DNA of 9,231 nucleotides from an uncultured Bacillota bacterium (lineage in GTDB: Bacteria; Bacillota; Clostridia; UBA1381): assembly GCA_949297205.1 (NCBI GenBank), contig CASFSH010000008.1, forward strand, positions 1-9,231, written 5' to 3'. The position numbers and the translations under genes are program-made. Positions 1-7,127 of the stretch are shown here, one piece after another (the first letter of the stretch is position 1; the number at the start of each line of letters is the position of its first letter). The notes below the pieces were generated by a model. That model was not told where the DNA came from. It ran no database searches and saw only the letters and a program-made list of their open reading frames with translations.

Positions 1-1
1 T

Positions 2-754
2 GGTTCAGACGGGGATATAACAGGGGTTCGATGTAATTTTTTTTATTATCCTGTTTATGAAAAAGATTCCGGAGTAACGTATAGTTTTGAGGGCAAAAAT
101 GTAAAGTATGCTTTTTGTCTTGATGAAGAAGAATGGGAAAAGGATGAAAACCTATACCGCTTGTGGACAACAAATAAAGATGAGTATCTTGAAGAAGAGT
201 TCAAATTGTTTAAGGAAGCAGAACAAAAAAGAAACGAAGCCGGAATTATTGTAGGAACTAATAAGGTTTTATCAATGGCTAAAGCAGAAATAGATATTGA
301 TAAAACATATGCTCCTGCATGGTACAAAAATTTAGGCGATAATGTCAGCCTTATTTTGTATGGAATTGCCAAAGAAACGCCCAACAGCCGTGATTGTATG
401 CCAATGCTTAGATTCCAGGGTGATGACGGAGTGCTTTGGTTTGAATGGGGCTTTATGAATGGTTACCAAGACGTAAGTTATGAATTTGAGTGGAATTCGC
501 TAATTTCCTTTGACGGGAAAAATGCGGTGGGAAGTAGCAGCAACTATGAAACGCTTTCAGGTGTGATGACATTTACTGATAAGTATCTTGATAATTTTGC
601 ACTGACAATCGGAGAGGAAACTGTTAATTTGACCCCTGACGATTTTAATATATTCGGCACAGATAATCTGTATCATGATGACCTGATCGAATCTGTGAGA
701 ATTGTTGATGATGAATACTGGGAGACTGTTGACGATTATATGTTCATTATGTAA
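2..754 (+). CDS. C-terminal part of an unrecognised, acidic protein (5' end outside window)
   Basis: The frame is open without a stop from the first complete codon at base 2 to the TAA at 752-754, giving 250 visible residues, so the true start lies left of the window. A TTG at 161 could be read as a start, but it has no ribosome binding site and the protein-like translation continues upstream of it. The visible protein is acidic. It has a charged, probably helical stretch around residues 54-80 (rich in Glu and Lys), then a region rich in aromatic residues and beta-prone segments (for example LWFEWGF near residue 137) and an acidic C-terminus ending YMFIM. I do not recognise a family and no function is assigned. 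The next gene starts 37 nt downstream on the same strand and encodes a secreted SLH protein, so a cell-surface role is possible, but this is only inferred from position. Confidence 0.75.
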   Translation, partial: GSDGDITGVRCNFFYYPVYEKDSGVTYSFEGKNVKYAFCLDEEEWEKDENLYRLWTTNKDEYLEEEFKLFKEAEQKRNEAGIIVGTNKVLSMAKAEIDIDKTYAPAWYKNLGDNVSLILYGIAKETPNSRDCMPMLRFQGDDGVLWFEWGFMNGYQDVSYEFEWNSLISFDGKNAVGSSSNYETLSGVMTFTDKYLDNFALTIGEETVNLTPDDFNIFGTDNLYHDDLIESVRIVDDEYWETVDDYMFIM

Positions 755-776
755 CAGGAACATATCTATCATTATT

Positions 777-782
777 AGGGGG
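777..782 (+). promoter_or_regulatory. Ribosome binding site that fixes the start of the SLH gene
   Basis: AGGGGG lies 9 nt before the ATG at 792. The frame is open further upstream (to 702), but the extra 30 residues overlap the previous gene, have no ribosome binding site and would bury a textbook signal peptide. The start at 792 is therefore preferred. Confidence 0.75.
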
Positions 783-791
783 CTTGACAAA

Positions 792-1460
792 ATGAAAAAA
801 TTATTAAAATTAGTTTCGGCTGTAATCTGTGTTATTTGTTTATTCAGTGTTCAGGCATTTGCAGAAGATTATACCCACTATGCTGACGAACTGAAAAGAC
901 TCGGTTTATTCAGAGGAACAGACGTCGGCTATGAGCTTGACAAAACGCTTACAAGAGCAGAAAGCGCAGCAATGCTTGTACGTTTATTAGGCGGTGAAAT
1001 CACTGCCTCAACAGCTCAGTATACCGAAAAATTCTCCGATGTTACAAGTGATAAATGGCACTTCCATTACATAATGTATTGTTATGAAAATGACATTACA
1101 AAGGGAACAAGCGAGGATATGTTCTCTCCTGATGATACAATAACTGCCGAACAGTTTGTCACCTTATTGCTAAGGGCATTAGGCTATACCGATACAGAGC
1201 CTGAAAATGCATTTCTGACGGCAAACAAAATCGGACTTTTCGGAACACAGTTTTCAACACAGCTTGAAGAAAGCGAAGAATTTTTAAGAAATGAAATGGT
1301 ATATATCGCATACAGAAGCTTAAAAACCATGACTGCCGACGGCGAAGTTCTTGCGGTGAAGCTTGGCAGAACAGGGGTATTGACACAGAGTCAGGTTAAA
1401 GAATTTGATATATATGAATTTGAGGACATTAATGATTTTTTAGATGCTTACTTTGAATAA
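792..1460 (+). CDS. Small secreted S-layer-homology (SLH) domain protein
   Basis: The product is 222 residues. Residues 1-24 form a signal peptide: MKK, a hydrophobic core, and AFA just before Glu25, so cleavage is likely after Ala24. The mature part is almost entirely SLH-like repeats. The first is about 28-67 (ADELKRLGLFRG, then TLTRAESAAMLVRLLG). The second, about 81-131, is the best match (FSDV, W89, ITKGTSEDMFSPDDTITAEQF). The third, about 141-177, is degenerate (ANKIGLFG, then LRNEMVYIAYRSL). SLH domains bind pyruvylated secondary cell-wall polymers in Gram-positive bacteria and anchor proteins to the envelope. No cargo domain follows; the last 20 residues are just an acidic tail. It may be a stand-alone wall-binding module or a shortened relative of a larger SLH protein. 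Only 37 nt separate it from the upstream gene, so co-transcription is plausible. The SLH call is firm, the role is not. Confidence 0.9.
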   Translation: MKKLLKLVSAVICVICLFSVQAFAEDYTHYADELKRLGLFRGTDVGYELDKTLTRAESAAMLVRLLGGEITASTAQYTEKFSDVTSDKWHFHYIMYCYENDITKGTSEDMFSPDDTITAEQFVTLLLRALGYTDTEPENAFLTANKIGLFGTQFSTQLEESEEFLRNEMVYIAYRSLKTMTADGEVLAVKLGRTGVLTQSQVKEFDIYEFEDINDFLDAYFE

Positions 1461-1485
1461 TCAAAAAAAAATTCAACTAAAACAC

Positions 1486-1513
1486 TTGATACTTATAAAT
1501 TATGTGTTACAAT
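1486..1513 (+). promoter_or_regulatory. Candidate sigma-A promoter for the small membrane protein gene
   Basis: TTGATA at 1486-1491 and TACAAT at 1508-1513 are separated by 16 nt in an AT-rich spacer. Transcription would start near 1520 and give a leader of about 125 nt before the ATG at 1646. It lies after the SLH gene stop and is well placed to drive the 1646-2032 gene independently. Assigned from consensus match only. Confidence 0.45.
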
Positions 1514-1529
1514 CCAACTATGCCACTAA

Positions 1530-1613
1530 AAAAATTCGACTGTTAATTGCCATAAAATTGGAATCGGTAGCGGCAATGCATGGATATATGTTAGATTTGA
1601 TAATCTGCCTTAA
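1530..1613 (+). pseudogene. Possible decayed C-terminal gene fragment in the spacer
   Basis: One frame here runs for 27 codons between stops at 1527 and 1611. From about 1554 it reads like real protein: KIGIGSGNAWIYVRFDNLP then TAA. The Gly/Ser turn followed by an alternating aromatic/aliphatic strand resembles the last strands of a beta-rich extracellular domain. No ATG start or ribosome binding site precedes it, and the frame is unrelated to both neighbouring genes. It could be the surviving tail of a deleted gene, or a chance open stretch in the leader of the next gene. I do not recognise the family. Confidence 0.3.
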
Positions 1614-1631
1614 TAATTACTAATATTTTCT

Positions 1632-1639
1632 AAGAGGTG
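1632..1639 (+). promoter_or_regulatory. Ribosome binding site that fixes the start at 1646
   Basis: AAGAGGTG ends 6 nt before the ATG at 1646. The in-frame GTG at 1637 is part of this Shine-Dalgarno sequence, so it is unlikely to be the start codon. Confidence 0.7.
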
Positions 1640-1645
1640 CAAAAA

Positions 1646-2032
1646 ATGAAAAAGATATATGCGTATGTTGGATTGGTTTGTGCTGTTGCATTAATATTAA
1701 TAGTTACAAACTTATTGAAAACAAATAAACCATCTTATAATAACAACTGGATTACGGTTGAATACGAAAACGGCTATTTTGAAAATGTATTATCACAGTA
1801 TAATGAAGGGCACTCACCATGGAGAAATGACAGATATGAAGTTTCTAAAGAATTTTTGGTGAGTAACGAAATAGAAGAACGTATTTTGGGTGATACAACA
1901 AAAATTGGTGAAACCAACAATACATATATTTTTGAAACAGAGGATAAAAAACAAATAGAAGTTCATACTATCGCACCGTTTGACGATTGTAAAATCTATT
2001 TTGTTGATAAATACAGATATTTAAAAATATAA
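1646..2032 (+). CDS. Small membrane-anchored hypothetical protein
   Basis: The product is 128 residues. One hydrophobic helix at about residues 5-24, preceded by MKK, should act as an uncleaved signal anchor or signal peptide. No lipobox is present: the residue before Cys12 is Val. The remainder (about 25-128) is predicted outside the membrane and is a small soluble domain with a strand-like pattern (NWITVEYENGYF, NTYIFETEDKKQIEVHTI, CKIYFVDKYRYLKI). I do not recognise a family. The gene has its own promoter candidate about 130 nt upstream and ends 14 nt before a strong hairpin, so it is probably monocistronic. Gene reality is supported by the ribosome binding site, the membrane segment and the flanking signals. 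Function is unknown. Confidence 0.75.
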   Translation: MKKIYAYVGLVCAVALILIVTNLLKTNKPSYNNNWITVEYENGYFENVLSQYNEGHSPWRNDRYEVSKEFLVSNEIEERILGDTTKIGETNNTYIFETEDKKQIEVHTIAPFDDCKIYFVDKYRYLKI

Positions 2033-2046
2033 GATGCATATCAAAG

Positions 2047-2076
2047 AAAGAGTCACCTTTTATTAGGTGACTCTTT
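2047..2076. terminator. Bidirectional rho-independent terminator between convergent genes
   Basis: AAAGAGTCACCT (2047-2058) and AGGTGACTCTTT (2065-2076) form a perfect 12-bp stem with a 6-nt loop (TTTATT). It lies 14 nt after the stop of the + strand gene and 6 nt after the stop (2083) of the - strand gene. The stem ends in AAA/TTT on both sides, and TTTCTTT follows on the - strand, so it can serve both transcripts. Confidence 0.85.
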
Positions 2077-2082
2077 ACAATA

Positions 2083-3198
2083 TCAGTAATTTGCATAAAC
2101 GATAATATCGCATATCAGTCCGTCATGAACTCTTGCAACGGCGTAATGATGAAGGTCATCATCATGCCAAGCGGTAATATTTCCGTCGGCGTCTTTATCA
2201 GCCGAAGCAATTTCGGACTTGTGTATTTCTCCCACAGTACTTATTGAAAGTTTGTTATTTCTTAAAGAATTGTCATAGTAGTAGACTACGGTTTCGGGAT
2301 GCAGTGCAAGATACTGTGCATTGTCATCAAGACCTGTTCCGTCACTTATTACCAAAACATTGTTGTTAAGTTTATTTGTAATAACACCAAAAATCATTGA
2401 ACCGTCATAAATGCTGTCCTTTGCCTCGTTTAAAAGCTCGCGTCCTTCCTCATCTGCCACAAGGTCATAATCAAAATTTCTGAACAGCAATGTAACTCTC
2501 AATATCTTTCCGGTAAGATTTGCAGAAAGTTTTATAACATCACCTTCAACAAGCTCTGAAATATCATTTACCTCTGCATATGACCATTCATTGACAAGAG
2601 GAGTATCCTCATTAATTTCAACATACATTTCAGTACCCATATAATAAAGCAACAGTTTATTTACTATCTCATCATCTGCATTTACAACCTTTTCCGACTC
2701 TTTTACAACGGCAAAGGCACCGTTTGCAACTGCTTCTGATTCGTATACACCGGGATAATCATATGAATTGTCCTGATTGTCATTATTTGTATCCTCTTCT
2801 CCGCTTGGTGTATTATCATTGTTATCTTCATCAATGTTTTCATCATTATTTGTTTCGTCGTCTGTATTCGGCAGATATTTAACCTCATCTCCGCTTACAG
2901 AAAAGTATTTATCACTTCCTATATCATAATATAATCTGAAGATATATCCTGCCTGCGGATATGGGATTTCCACATCCGCCGTACCATTTTCCATAGTAAC
3001 TGGTGATACGGTATAAAGCATATTATTTTCTTTAAGATAGATTGCGGCAACACATTCACCGTCAATATCTGCTTCTATTTTGGATATAACTCTTTTTGTT
3101 CTTGATGTGTACACATTAAATTCTGTATTTTCTTGTGCAATAACTACACTTTGTAAAATAAATAATGCTGTAAGTAAAAATATAATTAGTTTTTTCAT
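2083..3198 (-). CDS. Secreted hypothetical protein with an Asp/Asn-rich linker
   Basis: The product is 371 residues. AGGAGG at 3206-3211 lies 7 nt before the ATG, so the start is secure. Residues 1-21 are a signal peptide (MKK, hydrophobic core, cleavage probably after VVIA). A small beta-type domain follows at about 24-110. Residues 111-148 are a low-complexity linker of Asp, Asn, Glu, Thr and Ser. The C-terminal region, about 150-371, looks like two repeated beta units (ISELVEGDVIKLS near 213-225, IFGVITNKLNNNVLVIS near 269-285). This style is common in exported clostridial wall proteins, here recalled and not searched. Residues 334-345 resemble a calcium loop (DKDADGNI), but His replaces the usual acidic residue at position 12. 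There is no SLH, LPXTG or other visible anchor, so it may be released or wall-associated. It starts 53 nt after the CarB-like gene and ends at the bidirectional terminator. Function is unknown. Confidence 0.8.
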   Translation of the reverse strand: MKKLIIFLLTALFILQSVVIAQENTEFNVYTSRTKRVISKIEADIDGECVAAIYLKENNMLYTVSPVTMENGTADVEIPYPQAGYIFRLYYDIGSDKYFSVSGDEVKYLPNTDDETNNDENIDEDNNDNTPSGEEDTNNDNQDNSYDYPGVYESEAVANGAFAVVKESEKVVNADDEIVNKLLLYYMGTEMYVEINEDTPLVNEWSYAEVNDISELVEGDVIKLSANLTGKILRVTLLFRNFDYDLVADEEGRELLNEAKDSIYDGSMIFGVITNKLNNNVLVISDGTGLDDNAQYLALHPETVVYYYDNSLRNNKLSISTVGEIHKSEIASADKDADGNITAWHDDDLHHYAVARVHDGLICDIIVYANY

Positions 3199-3223
3199 GT
3201 CATTTCCTCCTGTTCTTTGCCCG

Positions 3224-3258
3224 AAAGTAACACAAAATACAATATTTACGGTTACTTT
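3224..3258 (-). repeat. 8-bp inverted repeat across the CarB-like stop codon
   Basis: AAAGTAAC (3224-3231) and GTTACTTT (3251-3258) are exact inverted copies separated by 19 nt. They include the stop codon of the CarB-like gene and lie 12 nt upstream of the Shine-Dalgarno of the secreted-protein gene. On the - strand no U-run follows the second arm, so this is not a canonical terminator. It could be a weak attenuator or a processing hairpin that lowers expression of the distal gene. Confidence 0.4.
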
Positions 3259-6200
3259 TTAACGCTTATGTTTTTCTTTTTAAGTCCGCTTGCTGCGGCT
3301 TTTGCTGCCGACATTGTTGTCATATATGCAATCGACAGTTTTACAGAGGCTTTTCTGATAAAGCTGTCATCAAGAATACTTTCAGTATCTGTAGGTGTAT
3401 TTATAACAATCTGTATTTTCTGATTTATCATAGCGTCCAATACATTCGGTCTGCCTTCATATAATTTTTTGATTGTTTCAACAGGAATACCTGCGTCTTT
3501 TATAAGTTTGGCGCAACCGCGTGTTGCAATAATATTAAATCCCGCATCATAGAACATTTTTGCTATTTCTGCAAGACCACCCTTATCGCTGTCATTTACA
3601 CTGATAAATACATTCCCATGTGTGGGTAAAGGAGTGCCTGTTGCTTCCTGTGCTTTAAGGAAAGCTTCTCCGGGATCTTTGCTGATACCAAGTACCATAC
3701 CCGTTGAATGCATATCGCGGCCTAAAAGAGGATCACATTCGGAATATGTTTTCCACGGGAACACAACCTCTACAACTCCGCATAAATCAGGATCATTGCA
3801 TTCTATTTGTTGGAGTTTTTTATTAAGTACAATAATATCAACAGCATGTGCAGTCATATCTATTCCGAAAATTTTCTTTTCTACAGGAATTGCTCTTGAA
3901 GAACCGCAAACCACGTCAAGTAAATATATTTTATCATTGTCAATCGCAAAGCGAATATTGAAAAGACCTTTTATTTTCAGTCTGCGGGCTGCTTTTTCGG
4001 CGGCTTTGTGTATAAGAGATATGTGTTCCGAAGAAATATTCTGCGACGGCATTATAAAAGCAGAATCTCCTGCATTAATTCCGGCAGATTCGATATGTTC
4101 AATAATACCGGGTATAAATATATTTTCGGAGTCTGTTATAACATCAGCTTCACATTCAATTGAATGTTTCAGAAAACTTTCAATAATAATAGGATTATTT
4201 TTTGAAATGTTTATTGTTTCTATGTAATCAAGAAATACTCCCGAAGAATATATAGTCTGATAACCCGCCCTTTCGTTATTTAAAGGTTTTACCATGACCG
4301 GATAGCCTATCTGCTGAGCTATCGCAATAGCCTCTTCCATATCGTCAGAGGTCTGCGACTGAGGGATAAGTATGCCCGGTTCTTCCATATCAGAAACAAA
4401 AGTTTCTTTGTCGCAGGCTTTTTTTATAACTTCTGAACCATAACCGAGAATGTTTATTCCGCTGTCTTCCAGTTCACCGATAAGATCGGTAGATTTATCA
4501 CCGTTAAACTGCATAATTACACCATCGGGTTTTTCTATTTCGCATACACTTAAAATGTCTTCGGTTGTAAGCGGTTCGAAATATACTTTATCGTATATAC
4601 CGACAGATGCAGAAGAGGCTGTTGGATTACAGTTAATTATAACTGTTTCATATCCAAGCTTTTTAAGTTCTTCACACGCTTTAACATTACAGTAATCATA
4701 TTCCATACCCTGCCCGATTTTGTTTGCGCCGCTGCCTATAACTATAATTTTTTTGCAATCTGAAATTTCACGGGTTTTATTATGAGAATAGGTGGAAAAA
4801 CGCTGATTTACACCAATAGCCTCCCAACCCTTTACCATTCCTATATCAATTCTCTCCTGCCGTATTTCCTTTTCGGAAACATTAAGCAGTTGACTTATGT
4901 ATCTGTCCGAAAAGCCTTGTTTTTTTGCGGTTATCAAAACAGGCTCAATAGGCATTTTATTTTTAAATCTTAATAATCTGTGCTCCGTTTCACATAATTC
5001 TTTCAGCTGTTTGATAAAATATAATTTGATGTGTGTATGTAAAGAAATTTCCTGAGGTAAAATTCCCTTTCGCAGAGCTTCATATATCAAAAACAGCATA
5101 TCAGAAGTCGGAACAGCCAATCTTTGCATAATATCGTTTTTTGTAAGAGAGGATAGGTTTTTATACATACCCAAGCCGTATTGATTTGTCTGTAATGACC
5201 TGACGGCTTTTTGAAGCGCTTCATTAAATGTTCTTGCAACCCCTGCAACATATCCCACCGCTTTCATTGTTGTATTAAGATTATTGTAAGCGGTTTTATA
5301 TACGTCAAAGGGCCATCTGGGCAGTTTTACAAAAACTTCATCATATGCAAAGCAGTATTCCGATAAAGGTTTTCCTTCAAACTCAATTTCATCAAGAGTC
5401 ATTCCGATACATAGTTTTGCGCATACCTCTGCAGTAGGTATTCCGGAAACAAGAGTTGAAACAGAAGTGGTACAACTGATTGTTGGCTTTACACTGACAA
5501 CGGAAAATTCCCCTGTCTCGGGATTCTGTGCAAAGCGTATGTCTGCAAATCCTATTATCTGCATTGCTTCAGCTATTCTTTGAGCATATTCTTTTAATTC
5601 TTCTACCTCATTGGAATTAAGCGTCAGGATTGGAGAAACTGAAATTGAATCTCCCGAATGTACACCGAGAGTGTTAATGTTTTCAATTGTAGAAGTAATA
5701 ATTTTGTTGTTTTTTGAATCTCTGATTACTTCCAGTTCATAGTTGTACCAGTCGGGATGAGCTTTGCTTATTAAAAGATTTCCTGTTGTGCTTGCCTGCA
5801 ATCTTTCGGTTACAAATTCACGCAGTTCATTTGAGTTATATGCAATGCTGTCCTCATTGCCGGAAAAACCGAATTCGGGGTGAATTAATACGGGATATCC
5901 CAATTCATCTGCTGCGGTAAATGCCCGGTCTATTGTCTGAACATTTTTAAATTTATGTGTTTTTATGCCAATTGACTCCATAATGTTTTTAAATTTAATC
6001 ATACTTTCGCTGCATTCTATTGCATAATACGGAGTGCCCAACAGTTTGACGGAAAATTCATCAAGAATACCCTTAATTTCAAGTTCATGACACAGGGTAA
6101 GAGAAGCATTGGCTCCGAAAGCTGGCATTATGGCGTCTGGTGTTTCCTTTTTTATTATATCTGTAAGACTTTGTGTATTTAAGGATTCTATATAAGATAT

Positions 6201-6383
6201 ATGAGTAAAATCACTTTCGTTTGCTTCCGATGAAGGATTTGGATTTACCATAATTGTTTTGTATCCTTCACAATCAAGAGTTTTGCATACATTACGGCAG
6301 AAAAAATCCAGCTCTCCGGAATTACCCACATTAACAGCACCGGCTCCTATAATAAGAATTTTGTTTATATCGTTTCTTTTCAT
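3252..6383 (-). CDS. Divergent CarB-like protein (carbamoyl-phosphate synthetase large-subunit paralogue, probably not a classical synthetase)
   Basis: The product is 1043 residues (E. coli CarB about 1073). GGAG at 6391-6394 supports the ATG. The order is that of CarB: pre-ATP-grasp plus ATP-grasp 1 (about 1-400), central helical region (about 400-540), second pre-ATP-grasp plus ATP-grasp 2 (about 544-930), MGS-like effector domain (about 920-1035). Conserved traces include VHSGDS (241-246), GANKIGQGMEYDYC (552-565), IIEHIESAG (760-768) and DPLLGRDMHSTG (884-895). Key residues are changed. Relative to E. coli, Arg169 is His168, Gln285 is Arg283, Glu299 is Ser297 and Asn301 is Lys299. In the second half Arg715 is Lys699, Gln829 is Arg811, Glu841 is Asp823 and Asn843 is Val825. 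Both GGQT motifs and VDTCAAEF are lost. The alignments are mine, made by eye. No carA is visible. The frame is uninterrupted, so I infer a maintained paralogue with another or regulatory role. Confidence 0.9.
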   Translation of the reverse strand: MKRNDINKILIIGAGAVNVGNSGELDFFCRNVCKTLDCEGYKTIMVNPNPSSEANESDFTHISYIESLNTQSLTDIIKKETPDAIMPAFGANASLTLCHELEIKGILDEFSVKLLGTPYYAIECSESMIKFKNIMESIGIKTHKFKNVQTIDRAFTAADELGYPVLIHPEFGFSGNEDSIAYNSNELREFVTERLQASTTGNLLISKAHPDWYNYELEVIRDSKNNKIITSTIENINTLGVHSGDSISVSPILTLNSNEVEELKEYAQRIAEAMQIIGFADIRFAQNPETGEFSVVSVKPTISCTTSVSTLVSGIPTAEVCAKLCIGMTLDEIEFEGKPLSEYCFAYDEVFVKLPRWPFDVYKTAYNNLNTTMKAVGYVAGVARTFNEALQKAVRSLQTNQYGLGMYKNLSSLTKNDIMQRLAVPTSDMLFLIYEALRKGILPQEISLHTHIKLYFIKQLKELCETEHRLLRFKNKMPIEPVLITAKKQGFSDRYISQLLNVSEKEIRQERIDIGMVKGWEAIGVNQRFSTYSHNKTREISDCKKIIVIGSGANKIGQGMEYDYCNVKACEELKKLGYETVIINCNPTASSASVGIYDKVYFEPLTTEDILSVCEIEKPDGVIMQFNGDKSTDLIGELEDSGINILGYGSEVIKKACDKETFVSDMEEPGILIPQSQTSDDMEEAIAIAQQIGYPVMVKPLNNERAGYQTIYSSGVFLDYIETINISKNNPIIIESFLKHSIECEADVITDSENIFIPGIIEHIESAGINAGDSAFIMPSQNISSEHISLIHKAAEKAARRLKIKGLFNIRFAIDNDKIYLLDVVCGSSRAIPVEKKIFGIDMTAHAVDIIVLNKKLQQIECNDPDLCGVVEVVFPWKTYSECDPLLGRDMHSTGMVLGISKDPGEAFLKAQEATGTPLPTHGNVFISVNDSDKGGLAEIAKMFYDAGFNIIATRGCAKLIKDAGIPVETIKKLYEGRPNVLDAMINQKIQIVINTPTDTESILDDSFIRKASVKLSIAYMTTMSAAKAAASGLKKKNISVKK

Positions 6384-6447
6384 ATAAATTCTCCGTTCTG
6401 CTGATTTACAGCGTTAATTTCATTTGTTTATATATTTAGGCTGTACT

Positions 6448-7092
6448 CTATTTTACGAGCCTGTTTATATCGACTGTTTTACCGATTATAAAAACATGAT
6501 CATTTTCATCAAATAAATAGTCAGCGTGTGCGGCAGATACCGAACCATCTGCATGTTTGACAGCAACAATATTTATATTGTATTTTTTTCTGATATCAAG
6601 TTTTACAATGCTGTGACCTATCCATTCTTTTAGTACCTGTATTTCATAAATGGAATAGTCATTAGATAGTTCAATAAAATTAAATACATTTTCCGTATTG
6701 TAAAGAACAGTTAGCTTTTGAACCGCATCACGTTCCGGATAGAATACAGCATCGGCACCGTTTCGGAGAAGAAATTTTTCCTGTATATCGCTGCTTGCTT
6801 TTGAAATAACCCTTTTTGCCCCTGTTTCTTTTAAAAGTGATGTAATTTCAAGAGATGACTGAAAATTCTCTCCAATGGTTACAAAACATACATCAAAATT
6901 GTTTACCCCAAGAGATTTTAAAACATATTCATTCCGACAGTCTCCTATTTGTGCATCGGTAAAATCCTGTGCAATAGGATCAATTAATTCAGGATTTTCG
7001 TCAACAATCATAACATCATTTTTTTTACTTAGTAATCCGTAAGCAAGCTTTTTGCCGGTATCTCCCATGCCTATAACAAGAAATGATCTCAT
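6448..7092 (-). CDS. KtrA/TrkA-type RCK regulatory subunit of a potassium transporter
   Basis: The product is 214 residues, the usual length for single-RCK KtrA-type proteins. The N-terminal RCK domain (about 1-130) is a Rossmann fold with GMGDTG at residues 8-13, acidic Asp31 at the end of strand 2 (MIVDENPE) and GDCRNEYVL at 50-58, features of the nucleotide-binding site. The C-terminal RCK_C domain (about 137-214) contains the typical WIGHSIVKLDIRKKYNINIVAV segment in two halves and ends VFIIGKTVDINRL. Such proteins form cytoplasmic rings that gate KtrB/TrkH-type potassium channels in response to ATP/ADP or NAD(H); in several Firmicutes the RCK_C domain binds c-di-AMP. No membrane partner is visible in the window. 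The gene lies 35 nt after iorB and 64 nt before the CarB-like gene. The ribosome binding site is weak (GTGAG close to the ATG, or AAAGG further up). The family is clear; the specific partner is not. Confidence 0.88.
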   Translation of the reverse strand: MRSFLVIGMGDTGKKLAYGLLSKKNDVMIVDENPELIDPIAQDFTDAQIGDCRNEYVLKSLGVNNFDVCFVTIGENFQSSLEITSLLKETGAKRVISKASSDIQEKFLLRNGADAVFYPERDAVQKLTVLYNTENVFNFIELSNDYSIYEIQVLKEWIGHSIVKLDIRKKYNINIVAVKHADGSVSAAHADYLFDENDHVFIIGKTVDINRLVK

Positions 7093-7127
7093 TATCTCAC
7101 AAACCTTTCAAAATAGTAATAAATATT

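Noticed and set aside
161..163. TTG as start of the first gene
   Set aside because: The same frame is open to the window edge with protein-like translation, and no ribosome binding site precedes the TTG.
55..384. 109-codon open frame on the - strand
   Set aside because: It lies opposite the partial gene at 2-754, has a Ser/Phe-rich low-complexity translation and no start signal.
1481..1508. Possible terminator hairpin AACAC/GTGTT after the SLH gene
   Set aside because: The stem is only 5 bp of weak pairs with a long loop and no U-run, and it overlaps a better promoter match.
1465..1541. Imperfect direct repeat AAAAAAATTC(A/G)ACT at 1465-1478 and 1528-1541
   Set aside because: Most of the match is an A-run in AT-rich DNA; with one mismatch and no flanking duplication it does not support a mobile element.
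1535..1541. Possible Spo0A box (AGTCGAA on the - strand)
   Set aside because: It matches only 6 of 7 positions of TGTCGAA and is a single short site; too likely by chance.
3622..4227. 201-codon open frame on the + strand opposite the CarB-like gene
   Set aside because: It is antisense to well-conserved CarB motifs, has no ribosome binding site and its translation resembles no protein family; it is a shadow of the real gene.
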